Position numbers and translations under genes: made by a program | Shown: piece after piece, positions 34,566 through 43,188 of the stretch | Position numbering within the stretch: position 1 is the first letter of the stretch | Layout of the letters: every line of letters starts with the position of its first letter | NCBI GenBank assembly: GCA_039029535.1 | Contig: JBCCFW010000010.1 | Coordinates: 1-64,000 of the forward strand | Origin: JBCCFW01 sp039029535 | GTDB taxonomy: Bacteria; Acidobacteriota; JBCCFW01 | Length of the DNA stretch: 64,000 nt | Direction of reading: 5' to 3' | Notes under the pieces: generated by a model | What the model saw: only the letters and a program-made list of their open reading frames with translations | What the model was told of the DNA's origin: nothing | The model's database searches: none

Positions 34566-37150
34566 GCGGCGTCCGACACCGTCCCGAGCACGAGCGAGCT
34601 CGTGAGCTGACCATCCTCGGACCAAAGAAGCTGCTCTCGGACGAAGCGCGCGCCGGTGACCTTGCGACCGAGCACGGCCTCGACCAGCTCGATGGGGCGA
34701 ACGTTGCCCTCACCCAGCAAGAGCACCTCGGCCCGCAGCAAGGGACCGTCCGCCTCGAGCGAGAAGATGCCGGGGCGCAGGTTGACGGTCTTCTCCCGTC
34801 CCTTGCGAGTGCGCGTGACGGGGATGTCGTCCTTCGCCATCAGCGCGGCCACGGCGTCCTGAGGTTCCTGACCCGCCCAGTCTTCTTCGGTGAGTCGCAC
34901 CGTGAGCTTGGCCGCATTGACGATGCGGCTGAGCTTGGGATCACCGGCGCCGAGCGCGCGGACGTTCGTCACCCTCAGGCCGGGCGGGAGCTGCGCGTTG
35001 ATCTTGCGCTGGAGCTCCTCGGCCGGGATCGGCTGAATGAGCTGCATGTCCATGAGCTCTTCCGCCCCTTCGGTGCCCAGCGGCAGCGGCGGAGCGAAGG
35101 AGAGCTTGGGCATGGGATGGAAGCCCTCCGAGTGCGCGAGCTCGAGACCGGCGCGACGGAAGGCGTGACGCAGGGTGCGGACCAGGTCGAGATGCGAGAT
35201 GAAGCGGAGCCAGTCACGCTTCTCGTAGGCGAGACGGTAGCCGTGCGAGGGCGGCGCCGGTGTCGGCTCAGTCTCCTCGCGCGGCCGACGCTCGGGCCAC
35301 TTGCGACCGTGGCTGGCGTTGCCGGTGAGGCACTCCTTCACGAAGCTGCCGCAGCCGTGGCAGTCGTCGGAGGCACAGATCGAGACCACCTCGGCAGCCT
35401 GGGCCTTCTCCCACTCGGAGACGAGGTAAGCCTTGCGAACGCCGATGTCGACGTGGTCCCAGGGCAGGCGGTCGTCGGTGGCGAACTCGCGATGCGCGTA
35501 GGCCTCGAGGTCGAGCCCCTCCTTCTCGAAGGCCTTCTTCCAGAGCTCCATGTCGAAGCACTCGGTCCAGCCGTCGAAGCGGGCTCCGTCGAGCCAGGCG
35601 CGATGGATGACCTTGGCCATCCGTCGGTCGGCGCGGGAGAAGGCGGACTCGAGCACCGAAGTCTCGACGTGATGTCGACCGAACTTGATCCGCTTGTCGC
35701 CGAGCGAGCGGGCGATGAGCGCCTGCTTCTCCATGAGCGTCTCGGAGCGCTCCATGGGCATCCACTGGAAGGGCGTGAACGGCTTGGGGATGAAGGACGA
35801 GACGCCCAGGTTGACCTTGGCGCGACCGCCGCGGTGCTTGCGACCGATGGAGTGGACCTTGCGCGCGGTCTCGGCGATGCCGATGACGTCGTCCTCGCGC
35901 TCGGTGGGCTGGCCGATCATGAAGTAGAGCTTGATGAGGTCCCAGCCGTGCGAGTAGACGGCCTCGGCGGCGTTCTCGATGTCCTCGTCGGAGATGTTCT
36001 TGTTGATGACGTCGCGCATCCGCTGGGTGCCGCCCTCGGGGGCGATGGTCAGCCCGGACTTGCGGACCCGCTTGATCTCGTCGAGCAGGCCGTCCTTGAG
36101 AGAGGAGGCACGCAGCGAGGGCAGGGACACGCCGGTCGAGCTCTGCTCGAAGCGGTCCATCATCTTGCTGACGAGGTTCTCGATCTGCGGGTACTCACCG
36201 GTATTGAGCGAGGTGAGAGAGACCTCGTCGAAGCCGGTCTTCTCCGCTGACGAGAAGACGGTCTTCATGACCTGCTCGGGCGTGCGGATGCGCTCGGGCC
36301 GGTAGATGTAGCCGGCCTGACAGAAGCGGCAGCCGACGTTGCAACCGCGCATGATCTCGACCGCCACGCGTGAGTGCACGACCTCGCAGAACGGGACGAT
36401 GATCTCCTCGGGGAAGGGATGCCGGGCGAGGTCCATGAGGAGCCGCCGCTTCACCGGGAAGGGATGACTCTCGGAGCCGACGACCACCTGGAGGCCAGTG
36501 CTCTCGTCGACCTCGAGCTGGTAGTGCGCCGGCGCGTAGACACCGGGTACCTTGCCGAGCTCGGAGACGATGTCGGCCCGGGTGGCCCCGCCCTCGCGCA
36601 GCTCGCGGGCACGGTCGATGAGCTCGGGGAAGAGCTCTTCGCCGTCGCCGATGGCGATGAGGTCGAAGAAGTCGGCGAAGGGCTCCGGGTTCATGGCGAC
36701 CGGACCGCCGGCGGCGATGATGGGGTGACCGTCTTCACGGTCGGCGGCGAAGGCAGGGATGCCGCCCAGGTCGAGCATCGTGAGGATGTTGGTCAGGGTC
36801 ATCTCGTACTGGAGCGAGAAGCCGACCATGTCGAGCTCGCCCACGGGGCGCTTGGTCTCGAGCGTGTAGAGCGGCAGCTCGCGAGCTCGGAGCTGCTTCT
36901 CGAGGTCGGGCCAGGGCGCGAAGACCCGCTCGGCCGCGACGCCGTCCTTGGCGTTGAGCAGCGAGTAGAGAATGCGGAAGCCGAGGTGGCTCATCCCGAT
37001 CTCGTAGGTGTCGGGATAGGCGAGGGCGACCCGGAAGTCGATGTCCGGTCCGTCCTGCACGGTGCTGTTCCACTCGTTGCCGACGTAGCGGACCGGCTTC
37101 TCGACCTCGCAGAGAAGATCTTCGAGCTGTTCCTGACTGAGAACGGGCAT
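34562..37150 (-). CDS. TIGR03960-type radical SAM protein fused to DUF2344
   Basis: 862 residues. An N-terminal B12-binding-like region (about 40-200) precedes a radical-SAM core with C-x3-C-x2-C in R-G-C-N-V-G-C-R-F-C near 275. The core continues through the G-L-T-I-A-P-E-G-G-T-Q-R-M-R motif. The C-terminal 240 residues are a DUF2344/TIGR03936 domain (F-I-S-H-L-D-L-V-R-T-L-R-H-A-F-R-R, H-P-M-P-K-L-S-F-A-P-P-L-P-L-G). In many bacteria these are separate adjacent genes; here they are fused. An extra pair of cysteines (C-x2-C-G-x2-C near 620) could hold another Fe-S or zinc site. The exact substrate is unproven. The gene is coupled to the RNase G gene. Confidence 0.9.
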   Translation of the reverse strand: MPVLSQEQLEDLLCEVEKPVRYVGNEWNSTVQDGPDIDFRVALAYPDTYEIGMSHLGFRILYSLLNAKDGVAAERVFAPWPDLEKQLRARELPLYTLETKRPVGELDMVGFSLQYEMTLTNILTMLDLGGIPAFAADREDGHPIIAAGGPVAMNPEPFADFFDLIAIGDGEELFPELIDRARELREGGATRADIVSELGKVPGVYAPAHYQLEVDESTGLQVVVGSESHPFPVKRRLLMDLARHPFPEEIIVPFCEVVHSRVAVEIMRGCNVGCRFCQAGYIYRPERIRTPEQVMKTVFSSAEKTGFDEVSLTSLNTGEYPQIENLVSKMMDRFEQSSTGVSLPSLRASSLKDGLLDEIKRVRKSGLTIAPEGGTQRMRDVINKNISDEDIENAAEAVYSHGWDLIKLYFMIGQPTEREDDVIGIAETARKVHSIGRKHRGGRAKVNLGVSSFIPKPFTPFQWMPMERSETLMEKQALIARSLGDKRIKFGRHHVETSVLESAFSRADRRMAKVIHRAWLDGARFDGWTECFDMELWKKAFEKEGLDLEAYAHREFATDDRLPWDHVDIGVRKAYLVSEWEKAQAAEVVSICASDDCHGCGSFVKECLTGNASHGRKWPERRPREETEPTPAPPSHGYRLAYEKRDWLRFISHLDLVRTLRHAFRRAGLELAHSEGFHPMPKLSFAPPLPLGTEGAEELMDMQLIQPIPAEELQRKINAQLPPGLRVTNVRALGAGDPKLSRIVNAAKLTVRLTEEDWAGQEPQDAVAALMAKDDIPVTRTRKGREKTVNLRPGIFSLEADGPLLRAEVLLLGEGNVRPIELVEAVLGRKVTGARFVREQLLWSEDGQLTSSLVLGTVSDAA

Positions 37151-37266
37151 GGCAGCGCTCCTCGTGACGCTCTCCGGACGCGCGCGCGGGCGTCCTGGAA
37201 CCGGTCAGATTAGCACCGTTCGAGGTCCTTCTCCCCGCCTGGCAGGAGTCTTGCTGAAGGAGGGGC

Positions 37267-37752
37267 ATGAGCTCGCACGTCTCCCCCACTCCTCCCGACT
37301 GGCTTCGGGCCTGTGGCCTGCACCTCACGGCGACCTGTGTCCGGCCCGACGCGCTGGCCGATCCGGTGAGCGCACGCCTGCTCGAGATCGGCCTGGAGCA
37401 GGCCTGTCGGGAGGCAGGCGTCACCCTGCTGGGCTGGGTCGCGCTGCCGGGATCGCTCGACCTGCTCACGCCCGAGGGGGCCCGTCCGGAGCGCTGGCAG
37501 CGGCTCCTGGGGCGGATCAAGGGAGCGCACGGTCGACGTGACAACCGTCGCGTCGGCCGGACAGGTGCGGTCTGGCGCCCGGGGAGCCGGATCCGCTTCG
37601 TCCGGCGCGGCGACCTGGAGCGGGCGCGGACGGTGCTTCACGAGCGCCCGGTGCGGGCCGGGTTGGCCGAGCGGGCAGCGGACTGGCCGTTCTCATCCTG
37701 GCGCGCCGTGCACGAGGGGGCCGTGCCGGGCTTCGTCGAGAGAAGGTGCTGA
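37267..37752 (+). CDS. Degenerate RAYT / Y1-transposase-like protein
   Basis: 161 residues. The C-terminus matches the REP-associated tyrosine transposase family (P-V-R-A-G-L-A-E-R-A-A-D-W-P-F-S-S-W-R-A, preceded by G-R-T-G-A-V-W-R-P-G-S-R). The N-terminal half follows the same fold pattern. The catalytic HUH motif (usually N-H-x-H) is replaced by G-S-L-D at 62-65, and the tyrosine helix has no tyrosine (K-G-A-H-G-R-R-D-N-R-R). It should therefore be inactive as a nuclease but is full length with an intact frame, suggesting domestication rather than recent decay. It is divergent from the radical-SAM gene and 45 bases before the MFS gene. No flanking REP-like hairpins were seen. Confidence 0.8.
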   Translation: MSSHVSPTPPDWLRACGLHLTATCVRPDALADPVSARLLEIGLEQACREAGVTLLGWVALPGSLDLLTPEGARPERWQRLLGRIKGAHGRRDNRRVGRTGAVWRPGSRIRFVRRGDLERARTVLHERPVRAGLAERAADWPFSSWRAVHEGAVPGFVERRC

Positions 37753-37797
37753 GTCGAGGCTGGCGTGCCGCCGCCCCGGCAGTAGACTCCCGGGTCC

Positions 37798-39048
37798 ATG
37801 TCGAGCCTCCTCGGGCGCTACCGACGCCTCCCCCGCTCGGTGATCCTGCTGGTCACCGCCGAGTTGCTGACGAACCTCATCGTCGCGGCGGTCATGCTCG
37901 TCTGGAACCTGCACCTGCGGCAGCTCGGGCACGACGACGCCTTCATCGCCCGGGCGACCTCCTACCGCTTCATCGGGGTGCTGCTCCTGGCCGTCCCCCT
38001 CGGCGCCTGGCTCCGGGGTCGGCCGCTCAAGCCCGTGCTGGTCACGGGGGCCCTGCTCGTGCCGGCGTCGACCTTCGTCATGCTGCACGCGGCGGCCCGA
38101 GGGCTCGACTGGCTCATGTTCGCGTCGTTCTTCGTCTGGGGCCTCGGTCTCATGGCCTGCCACGTCGCGGCGCTGCCCTTCATCGTGCGTCACGTGGACG
38201 AGGACCACCGGGCCGAGGCGCTCTCACTCAACTTCGCGACCTGGTCGGTCTCCATGGTGAGCTTCGGCTTGCTCGCCCAGCTCCTGGCCAAGCTCGAGCG
38301 CGTGTCCTTCCTCGGCGCCGAGATCGTGCTCGACGAGGCGGGCTTGCTCACGGTGACCACCTGGCTCGGCGCGCTGGCCGTGCCGCTCCTCCTTCTCATC
38401 CGCGAGAACCCACCGGCACCCCGACCGACGAGCGGACCGGGGGCCCGCATCGACTGGTCGCGGGTCATGAAGGCCGTATCACCGAACATCCTCATCTCGG
38501 TGGGTGCGGGCCTGACCATCCCCTTCATCAACTTGTTCTTCAACGCGGTCTTCGGGATGGACGCGGCGGCGTTCAGCTTGTTGGGCGCCGTGACCGGCGT
38601 GCTGGTCTTCGTGTCGTCACTGCTCAACCCGGCCATCAAGCGACGCTTCGGCTACCGCACGGCCATCCTCGGCTCCCAAGGCCTGTCGGTGGCCTTCCTC
38701 GTCATGCTCTCGATCACCGAGCCCTTCGCCGGTGCGGCCTGGGCCCTCCCGGTGGCGATGACCTGTTTCGCGCTGCGTCAGCCGCTCATGAACATGGCCG
38801 CCCCGATCAGCTCGGAGCTCACGATGGCCTATGTCGGCGACGAGCAGCGGGAGATCACCTCGGCCATCACCGCCGGCATCTGGAGCGGGGCCTGGTTCCT
38901 CTCGGCCAAGCTCTTCGAGCTCTTCCGCGGTCACGACATGCCGTACTGGCAGGTCTTCCTCATCACCGCCGCGCTCTATGGCCTCGGCACCGCGTGCTAC
39001 GCCTGGCTGATCCGAGACCACGAGCGTCAGGCCGTCGCGACCGCTTAG
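37798..39048 (+). CDS. MFS transporter
   Basis: 416 residues with about twelve hydrophobic helices. The first (V-I-L-L-V-T-A-E-L-L-T-N-L-I-V-A-A-V) and the paired helices around 45-110 and 150-190 follow the major-facilitator pattern. A cytosolic loop lies near 205-225, and symmetrical helices continue to a final R-D-H-E-R-Q tail. The R-G-R-P-L-K-P-V-L-V segment fits the loop-2/3 motif A variant. The substrate is not evident; it could be a sugar, drug or metabolite exporter. The start ATG at 37798 is preceded by a GC-rich leader without a strong ribosome binding site. No partner genes suggest a pathway. Confidence 0.88.
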   Translation: MSSLLGRYRRLPRSVILLVTAELLTNLIVAAVMLVWNLHLRQLGHDDAFIARATSYRFIGVLLLAVPLGAWLRGRPLKPVLVTGALLVPASTFVMLHAAARGLDWLMFASFFVWGLGLMACHVAALPFIVRHVDEDHRAEALSLNFATWSVSMVSFGLLAQLLAKLERVSFLGAEIVLDEAGLLTVTTWLGALAVPLLLLIRENPPAPRPTSGPGARIDWSRVMKAVSPNILISVGAGLTIPFINLFFNAVFGMDAAAFSLLGAVTGVLVFVSSLLNPAIKRRFGYRTAILGSQGLSVAFLVMLSITEPFAGAAWALPVAMTCFALRQPLMNMAAPISSELTMAYVGDEQREITSAITAGIWSGAWFLSAKLFELFRGHDMPYWQVFLITAALYGLGTACYAWLIRDHERQAVATA

Positions 39049-39103
39049 GCCACGAGCCAGCGTCCGCACCAACTGCTCGGAGAGCGGAACGGCACTTCCC
39101 TTT

Positions 39104-39124
39104 CACCTGCGTATCTTGCAGGTG
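39104..39124 (+). terminator. Small hairpin after the MFS gene
   Basis: A 7-bp perfect stem (CACCTGC / GCAGGTG) with a 7-base loop, 55 bases past the MFS stop and preceded by TTCCCTTT. Its role as a terminator or RNA structure is uncertain because no T-run follows. Confidence 0.3.
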
Positions 39125-39267
39125 CTGACACGTGGGCTGGGGGGCGCTGCTGTCACGTCGAGTCGACTTCTGGTGCGAGCTGTTTCTCGCGGTGAGTCGA
39201 GCTCGAGGACGGTGGCGATCTGGTGGTGTTGGCCCGGACGTCCCCGTCGTATCCGGGGATTCGAGCG

Positions 39268-40608
39268 ATGGGAAAGCCCTCCTCGCCGCGAACCGTGGAC
39301 GCCACCGCGCCCACCCTCACTCGACCATCCGAGGCCCTGCCCTGGCTGCGATCGCTCAGGCCATGGGGAGCGCGCGCACCTTCCCAACTGCTTCCCTCGG
39401 GACTGCGTCGGCATGAGCTCGTCGTGTTGGGTGGTGCAGCCCTGACGGTCCGGCTGCTCTTCGCGCTCCGGCAGGGGCTCGACGCGTGGCCCGACGACGA
39501 CAACCGCATCTACTTCGACCTGGCGGCAGGCCTGCTTCATGGCGAGGGCTTGTCTGCTCGCTGGCCACCGATGCTCTCGATCCTCGAGGCGGCCGTGTTC
39601 GCGATCACTGGCCCCTCTCCCCTCGCCGCCAAGGGCCTCGTGCTCGTCTTCGCCATGCTCATCCCCGTGCAGGTCGCACTCCTGGCGGGACATTGGGCCG
39701 GTCGTCGGGCCGGCCTCATCGCCGGAGCCCTCGCGATCGTTCATGGCCCCCTGTTGGCGGGAGCGAGCTCGGCCATGACGGAGCCGGTCTTCACGGTCTT
39801 CCTGCTCGGCACGCTCCTGAGTCTCCTACGGTCGGATCGCGACACGAGTGTCCGACCACGCTCGCGACGGCTGCTGCTGGCCGGCCTCCTCGCGGGAGCG
39901 GCGTGCCTGACGCGTCCCAACGGCCTCGTGTTGGTGCTCGTCGTCGCCCTGGGCTTCGGCGTCGCCTGGTGGCGTCGGCGGGGCTGGAGCGGCCGAGCCA
40001 CGGTCCGTGCCTTGCTCGTGTTCCTCATTGGAGTCGGCGTCTTCCTCATCCCCTGGACGGTCACCACGCACGTGAGCGACGGTCGCTTCACGTTGACCAC
40101 CACCGGCAGCGGCCCCACGTTCCTTGGCGGAAACTGCGGGGAGAGCCTTCGCTTGGGAGAGGGCTGGCTCCCGGCCGAGACCTGCCACCTGCTTCCTCCC
40201 GAAGAGCTCGCCGAGCTGCGACGAGGGCCGAGCTGGGTCCTCTCGCAGCGCTTGAATGACGTGGCCCTCGACGACCTGGCTGCTCACCCCGAGCACTGGT
40301 GGCCACTGCTGCGCAAGAAGGTCCTCGGCTTCTTCGGCTGGCACGCTCAGCTCGGCGAAGCGTCGACACTGACCTGGCTCAGCTTGGCCGGGAGCTGGCT
40401 CCTCGTGCCGTTCGTCGTCCACGGAGCCTGGTGGAGCTGGCGGGAGCGGAAGGAGTTGGTCTTGGAGAGTCTCCTCCTCGTCGCCGCGACCTTCGTGACC
40501 TGCCTCGTCTACTGGGCGAACGTCCGGCTGCGGAGTCCGATCGATCCTCTTCTGCTGGTGTTCGCAGCGGTGTCGTTGGCGAGACTCGGTGGGAAGAGCA
40601 TAACGTGA
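39268..40608 (+). CDS. GT39/ArnT-like membrane glycosyltransferase
   Basis: 446 residues if ATG 39268 (GGGGA upstream) is used; a GTG at 39223 is a longer alternative. Polytopic, with about ten helices. The first luminal loop contains D-D-D-N-R-I-Y-F-D-L-A-A-G-L, which is where family GT-C enzymes place the catalytic acidic residue. This pattern (D-D-x-x-Y ... L-x-x-G) fits the PMT/ArnT-like superfamily that transfers sugars from polyprenyl-phosphate carriers. The C-terminal half has a periplasmic segment with a cysteine pair. A role in lipid, glycan or protein glycosylation at the envelope is likely; acceptor and donor are unknown. It is convergent with VapC after a 46-base gap. Confidence 0.8.
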   Translation: MGKPSSPRTVDATAPTLTRPSEALPWLRSLRPWGARAPSQLLPSGLRRHELVVLGGAALTVRLLFALRQGLDAWPDDDNRIYFDLAAGLLHGEGLSARWPPMLSILEAAVFAITGPSPLAAKGLVLVFAMLIPVQVALLAGHWAGRRAGLIAGALAIVHGPLLAGASSAMTEPVFTVFLLGTLLSLLRSDRDTSVRPRSRRLLLAGLLAGAACLTRPNGLVLVLVVALGFGVAWWRRRGWSGRATVRALLVFLIGVGVFLIPWTVTTHVSDGRFTLTTTGSGPTFLGGNCGESLRLGEGWLPAETCHLLPPEELAELRRGPSWVLSQRLNDVALDDLAAHPEHWWPLLRKKVLGFFGWHAQLGEASTLTWLSLAGSWLLVPFVVHGAWWSWRERKELVLESLLLVAATFVTCLVYWANVRLRSPIDPLLLVFAAVSLARLGGKSIT

Positions 40609-40654
40609 GCAGCAAGGTGCCCCAGTCCGCGCACCGCCTGACCACGCCGTCTTC

Positions 40655-41065
40655 CTAAGCTGCGTTCTCCGCGAAGCTCTCGATGGACTGAGCGATCGCC
40701 GGGCAGCGACGAAGCAGGGTCTTGTCTGCCGTCACCAACGGCAGGCCCTCCCTCTCCGCGACCGCCACGAAGTGAGCATCGTAGGCCGAGATACCGTCAC
40801 GAAGAGCGACTTGCAGGATGAGCTCCTCATCAGGCGAACGCTCGACGAGTCTCAGCTCATGAACGGCCCGGCGCCAGATCCGAAACGCATCATCCTCGCG
40901 AAGACCGTCGACACGAACGTGAAGCCAGAGCACGTTGAGCAGCTCCGATCGCCAGAGCGGTGGCGCCAACCAGCAGGCGTCACGTTGCCATGCTTGCCGA
41001 GCCACCTCGGTGAACGGCCCCTCGATGAGCAGGTAGCTGATGAGGTTGGTGTCGGCGATGATCAC
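40655..41065 (-). CDS. vapC: PIN-domain toxin of a type II TA pair (VapC-like)
   Basis: 136 residues, typical VapC length. The four conserved acidic residues of the PIN nuclease site are present: Asp5 in A-D-T-N, Glu41 in R-S-E-L-L-N-V, Asp96 in A-Y-D-A-H-F-V and Asp114 in V-T-A-D-K. The predicted activity is Mg-dependent RNA cleavage (tRNA or rRNA targets are known in the family). The GTG start overlaps the antitoxin stop as GTGA, so the toxin is made only with the antitoxin mRNA being translated. It is intact, with no sign of decay. Confidence 0.92.
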   Translation of the reverse strand: MIIADTNLISYLLIEGPFTEVARQAWQRDACWLAPPLWRSELLNVLWLHVRVDGLREDDAFRIWRRAVHELRLVERSPDEELILQVALRDGISAYDAHFVAVAEREGLPLVTADKTLLRRCPAIAQSIESFAENAA

Positions 41066-41415
41066 GGGCGGCCGTGCTCCCGGGCCGTTCGGATGAGCTC
41101 GAGGCTGAGCGGACGTTGCGCCCGCACGCGCCAGCGATCGATCTCGGTCAGCGCTGGCCGGGACGGCTCGTCCACGCCGAGCTCATCGCGCAGGAGAACG
41201 AGAAGCTCCGCCGCCTCGCTCCGACCCTCCTCCATCGCACGCACTCGAAGCCGAGCGCGAATCTCGGCTGGCAGCACCTCGAGCAGCGGCGCGACCGCAC
41301 CCTCGTCGACATCATCGCCGGCATCCGACCGACGCCTCCCACCAACACGAGACGAGCCTCCCCACGCAGAGACGCTCCCGCTCTCACTCACCCTGCCGCC
41401 ATCGAACTGACTCAT
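41062..41415 (-). CDS. vapB: Antitoxin of the VapBC pair, FitA/RHH-like
   Basis: 117 residues from ATG 41415, selected because GGAGGTGA lies five bases upstream; further upstream ATGs have no such site. A disordered Ser/Gly N-terminal region is followed near 55-80 by a ribbon-helix-helix-like segment (P-A-E-I-R-A-R-L-R-V-R-A-M-E-E-G-R-S-E-A-A-E-L) of the FitA/VapB kind. The usual order of a FitA antitoxin (RHH at the very N-terminus) is altered by an about 50-residue leader, which is uncommon. The C-terminal tail should bind and inhibit VapC. It probably autorepresses its own promoter in the 41416-41544 gap. Confidence 0.82.
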   Translation of the reverse strand: MSQFDGGRVSESGSVSAWGGSSRVGGRRRSDAGDDVDEGAVAPLLEVLPAEIRARLRVRAMEEGRSEAAELLVLLRDELGVDEPSRPALTEIDRWRVRAQRPLSLELIRTAREHGRP

Positions 41416-41544
41416 CGCACTCACCTCCATCGCTGCGCCATTGGCGCTGTCACGTGAGCTGAGGCTAATCAAGAGACCAGCTCGACGCAACGTGAGGCGT
41501 TGAGTGCTGGAGTTACGATTGTGGGCCAGGACGTGAGCGCTCCT

Positions 41545-41979
41545 TCAGCCCGCAGACGCACCGACCAACGCCACCCGCAAGTAACGCTCCAGTGATGGAG
41601 CAAGCCAGGCACGGCTGTCAGTCTCGTGACGCCACACGAACACGTCTTCGCTGCGAATGGCACCGGCAAGAATCGGGAACGCGAACTGATCGCCATCTCC
41701 CGCATCACCGAAGAACAGCAGGTGCTCGAAGGGCATGTACAGCTCGCGGAAGTCCGCCGAGTCACGAAACGCCCGGTTGTCCCGGACGATCCTTCCGACC
41801 GACCAAACCACGCCCACGCCATGGGCGCCCTGCAGGCCGTCGCTGGCCGCCAACAGCTCGCGCAGAGACGGAGGCCAGGCCACGCCGAGCTCGCTCTCGG
41901 CCTCATCGAGCGCGACCGAAGACGCCCCGGTCGTCAGCGTCACCGAGGGCCCGAGAGAGACGAGCCATTCAGGCGTCAC
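41545..41979 (-). CDS. SMI1/KNR4 (SUKH) domain protein
   Basis: 144 residues. A SUKH-fold pattern is clear: L-D-E-A-E-S-E-L-G-V-A-W-P-P-S-L-R-E-L-L-A-A-S-D-G-L, then Y-M-P-F-E-H-L-L-F-F-G-D-A-G-D-G-D-Q-F-A-F. This family contains many immunity proteins to secreted or contact-dependent toxins and also cell-regulatory scaffolds. Its GTG start overlaps the stop of the M20 amidohydrolase gene as GTGA, so expression is coupled to a metabolic gene. No polymorphic toxin is visible in the window. It could be an orphan immunity protein or a scaffold for the neighbouring enzymes. Confidence 0.85.
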   Translation of the reverse strand: MTPEWLVSLGPSVTLTTGASSVALDEAESELGVAWPPSLRELLAASDGLQGAHGVGVVWSVGRIVRDNRAFRDSADFRELYMPFEHLLFFGDAGDGDQFAFPILAGAIRSEDVFVWRHETDSRAWLAPSLERYLRVALVGASAG

Positions 41980-43172
41980 TCGCCCAGAAACCCCAAGGCC
42001 ACGCTCGCGTGCACGGCCACTCCAACGGCCATGGCGTCCTCATCGAGCTTCATCCGCGTCGAGTGACAGGGCTCGGCTTGCTCCGGATCGCAGCCTGGGG
42101 GCGCAACGCCCAGGAAAGCCATGGCGCCCGGCGCCCGCTGCAAGACCAGGGAGAAGTCCTCAGCACCCATGATCGGAGCCGGCATCTCGTGGAAGCCGTC
42201 GTCGCCCAGCAGGCCCCGCACGCGATCGCCCACCAAGCCGACGAAACTCGGGTCGTTGATCGTCGCCGGATAACCCGGCGTCAGCGTGACCTCCGCCTTC
42301 ATCTCGTGCGCGGCCGCGAAGCTCTCGGCGAGACGGCGAATGCCGGCATGAGCGGTCTCCCGTGACTCCACCGAGAACGATCGCAAGGTGCCGAGCAGGT
42401 CGACGCCCTCTGGGATGACGTTGTCGGTCGTGCCTGCCGTGATTTTCGTGATGGTCAGCACCACCGGATCGAACGCCGGAATCCGACGGGTCACGAAGGC
42501 CTGCAAGGCCGTCACGAGCTGACAGGCCGCCGGCATCGGGTCGTTGGCCTGGTGCGGCATGGACGCGTGACCACCGCTGCCCGTGATGGTGATCGAGATG
42601 ATGTCGTTGGCGGCCATGAGCGGACCGCCCCGCGTGCCGATGGTCCCCGAGGCGAGGTTCGGGTAGACGTGCAACGCGAAGGCCGCGTCGTAGGCCCCAC
42701 CTTCGTCGAGCAGGCCCTCGGCCAACATGGGCTCCGCACCACCCGGACCTTCCTCGCCGGGCTGGAACATGAAGCGCACCTCGCCAGCCAGGGAGTCTCG
42801 ATGCTTCGAGAGCAACCGCGCCGCCCCCGCGAGCATGGCGGTATGGGCATCGTGACCGCAGGCGTGCATTCGGCCCGCGGTCTTCGAGGCGAACTCGAAG
42901 CCGGTGTCCTCGGGCATGGGCAGGGCGTCCATGTCGCCGCGGAGGACGATCGACTTGCCTCCCTTCGCGCCCCGCAAGCAGGCAACCACTCCGCTGGTCG
43001 TCTCGGAGTGACGCAGCTCGAGCGGCAGCCCCTCGAGAGCGGCGAGGACCTTCTCCTTGGTCTTCGGCGTCGACAGGCCGAGCTCGGGCTCGGAGTGGAT
43101 CGCGCGGCGCAGCGCCACCGTGTCCGGCAGCAGCTCCTTGGCCTCATTCAGCAGCTCTGAGTGCTCCGCCAT
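41976..43172 (-). CDS. M20 family amidohydrolase/metallopeptidase
   Basis: 398 residues of the M20D type (hippurate hydrolase/IAA-amino-acid hydrolase-like). Visible metal-site motifs are L-R-G-D-M-D-A-L-P-M near 78-86 and H-A-C-G-H-D-A-H at 103-110, with G-E-E-G-P-G-G-A as the catalytic Glu pair. The small dimerisation lid lies in the middle (S-I-T-I-T-G-S-G-G-H-A-S-M-P-H). It hydrolyses N-acyl amino acids in related enzymes; the substrate here is unknown. It follows ETF-QO after 16 bases and precedes a SUKH gene with a four-base overlap, so the three form one operon. It has no signal peptide, so it is cytoplasmic. Confidence 0.92.
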   Translation of the reverse strand: MAEHSELLNEAKELLPDTVALRRAIHSEPELGLSTPKTKEKVLAALEGLPLELRHSETTSGVVACLRGAKGGKSIVLRGDMDALPMPEDTGFEFASKTAGRMHACGHDAHTAMLAGAARLLSKHRDSLAGEVRFMFQPGEEGPGGAEPMLAEGLLDEGGAYDAAFALHVYPNLASGTIGTRGGPLMAANDIISITITGSGGHASMPHQANDPMPAACQLVTALQAFVTRRIPAFDPVVLTITKITAGTTDNVIPEGVDLLGTLRSFSVESRETAHAGIRRLAESFAAAHEMKAEVTLTPGYPATINDPSFVGLVGDRVRGLLGDDGFHEMPAPIMGAEDFSLVLQRAPGAMAFLGVAPPGCDPEQAEPCHSTRMKLDEDAMAVGVAVHASVALGFLGE

Positions 43173-43188
43173 GTCTGTCTTCTCCTTC

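Noticed and set aside
37267..37752. Active insertion element
   Set aside because: Catalytic His and Tyr are missing and no terminal hairpins, direct repeats or second copy were seen.
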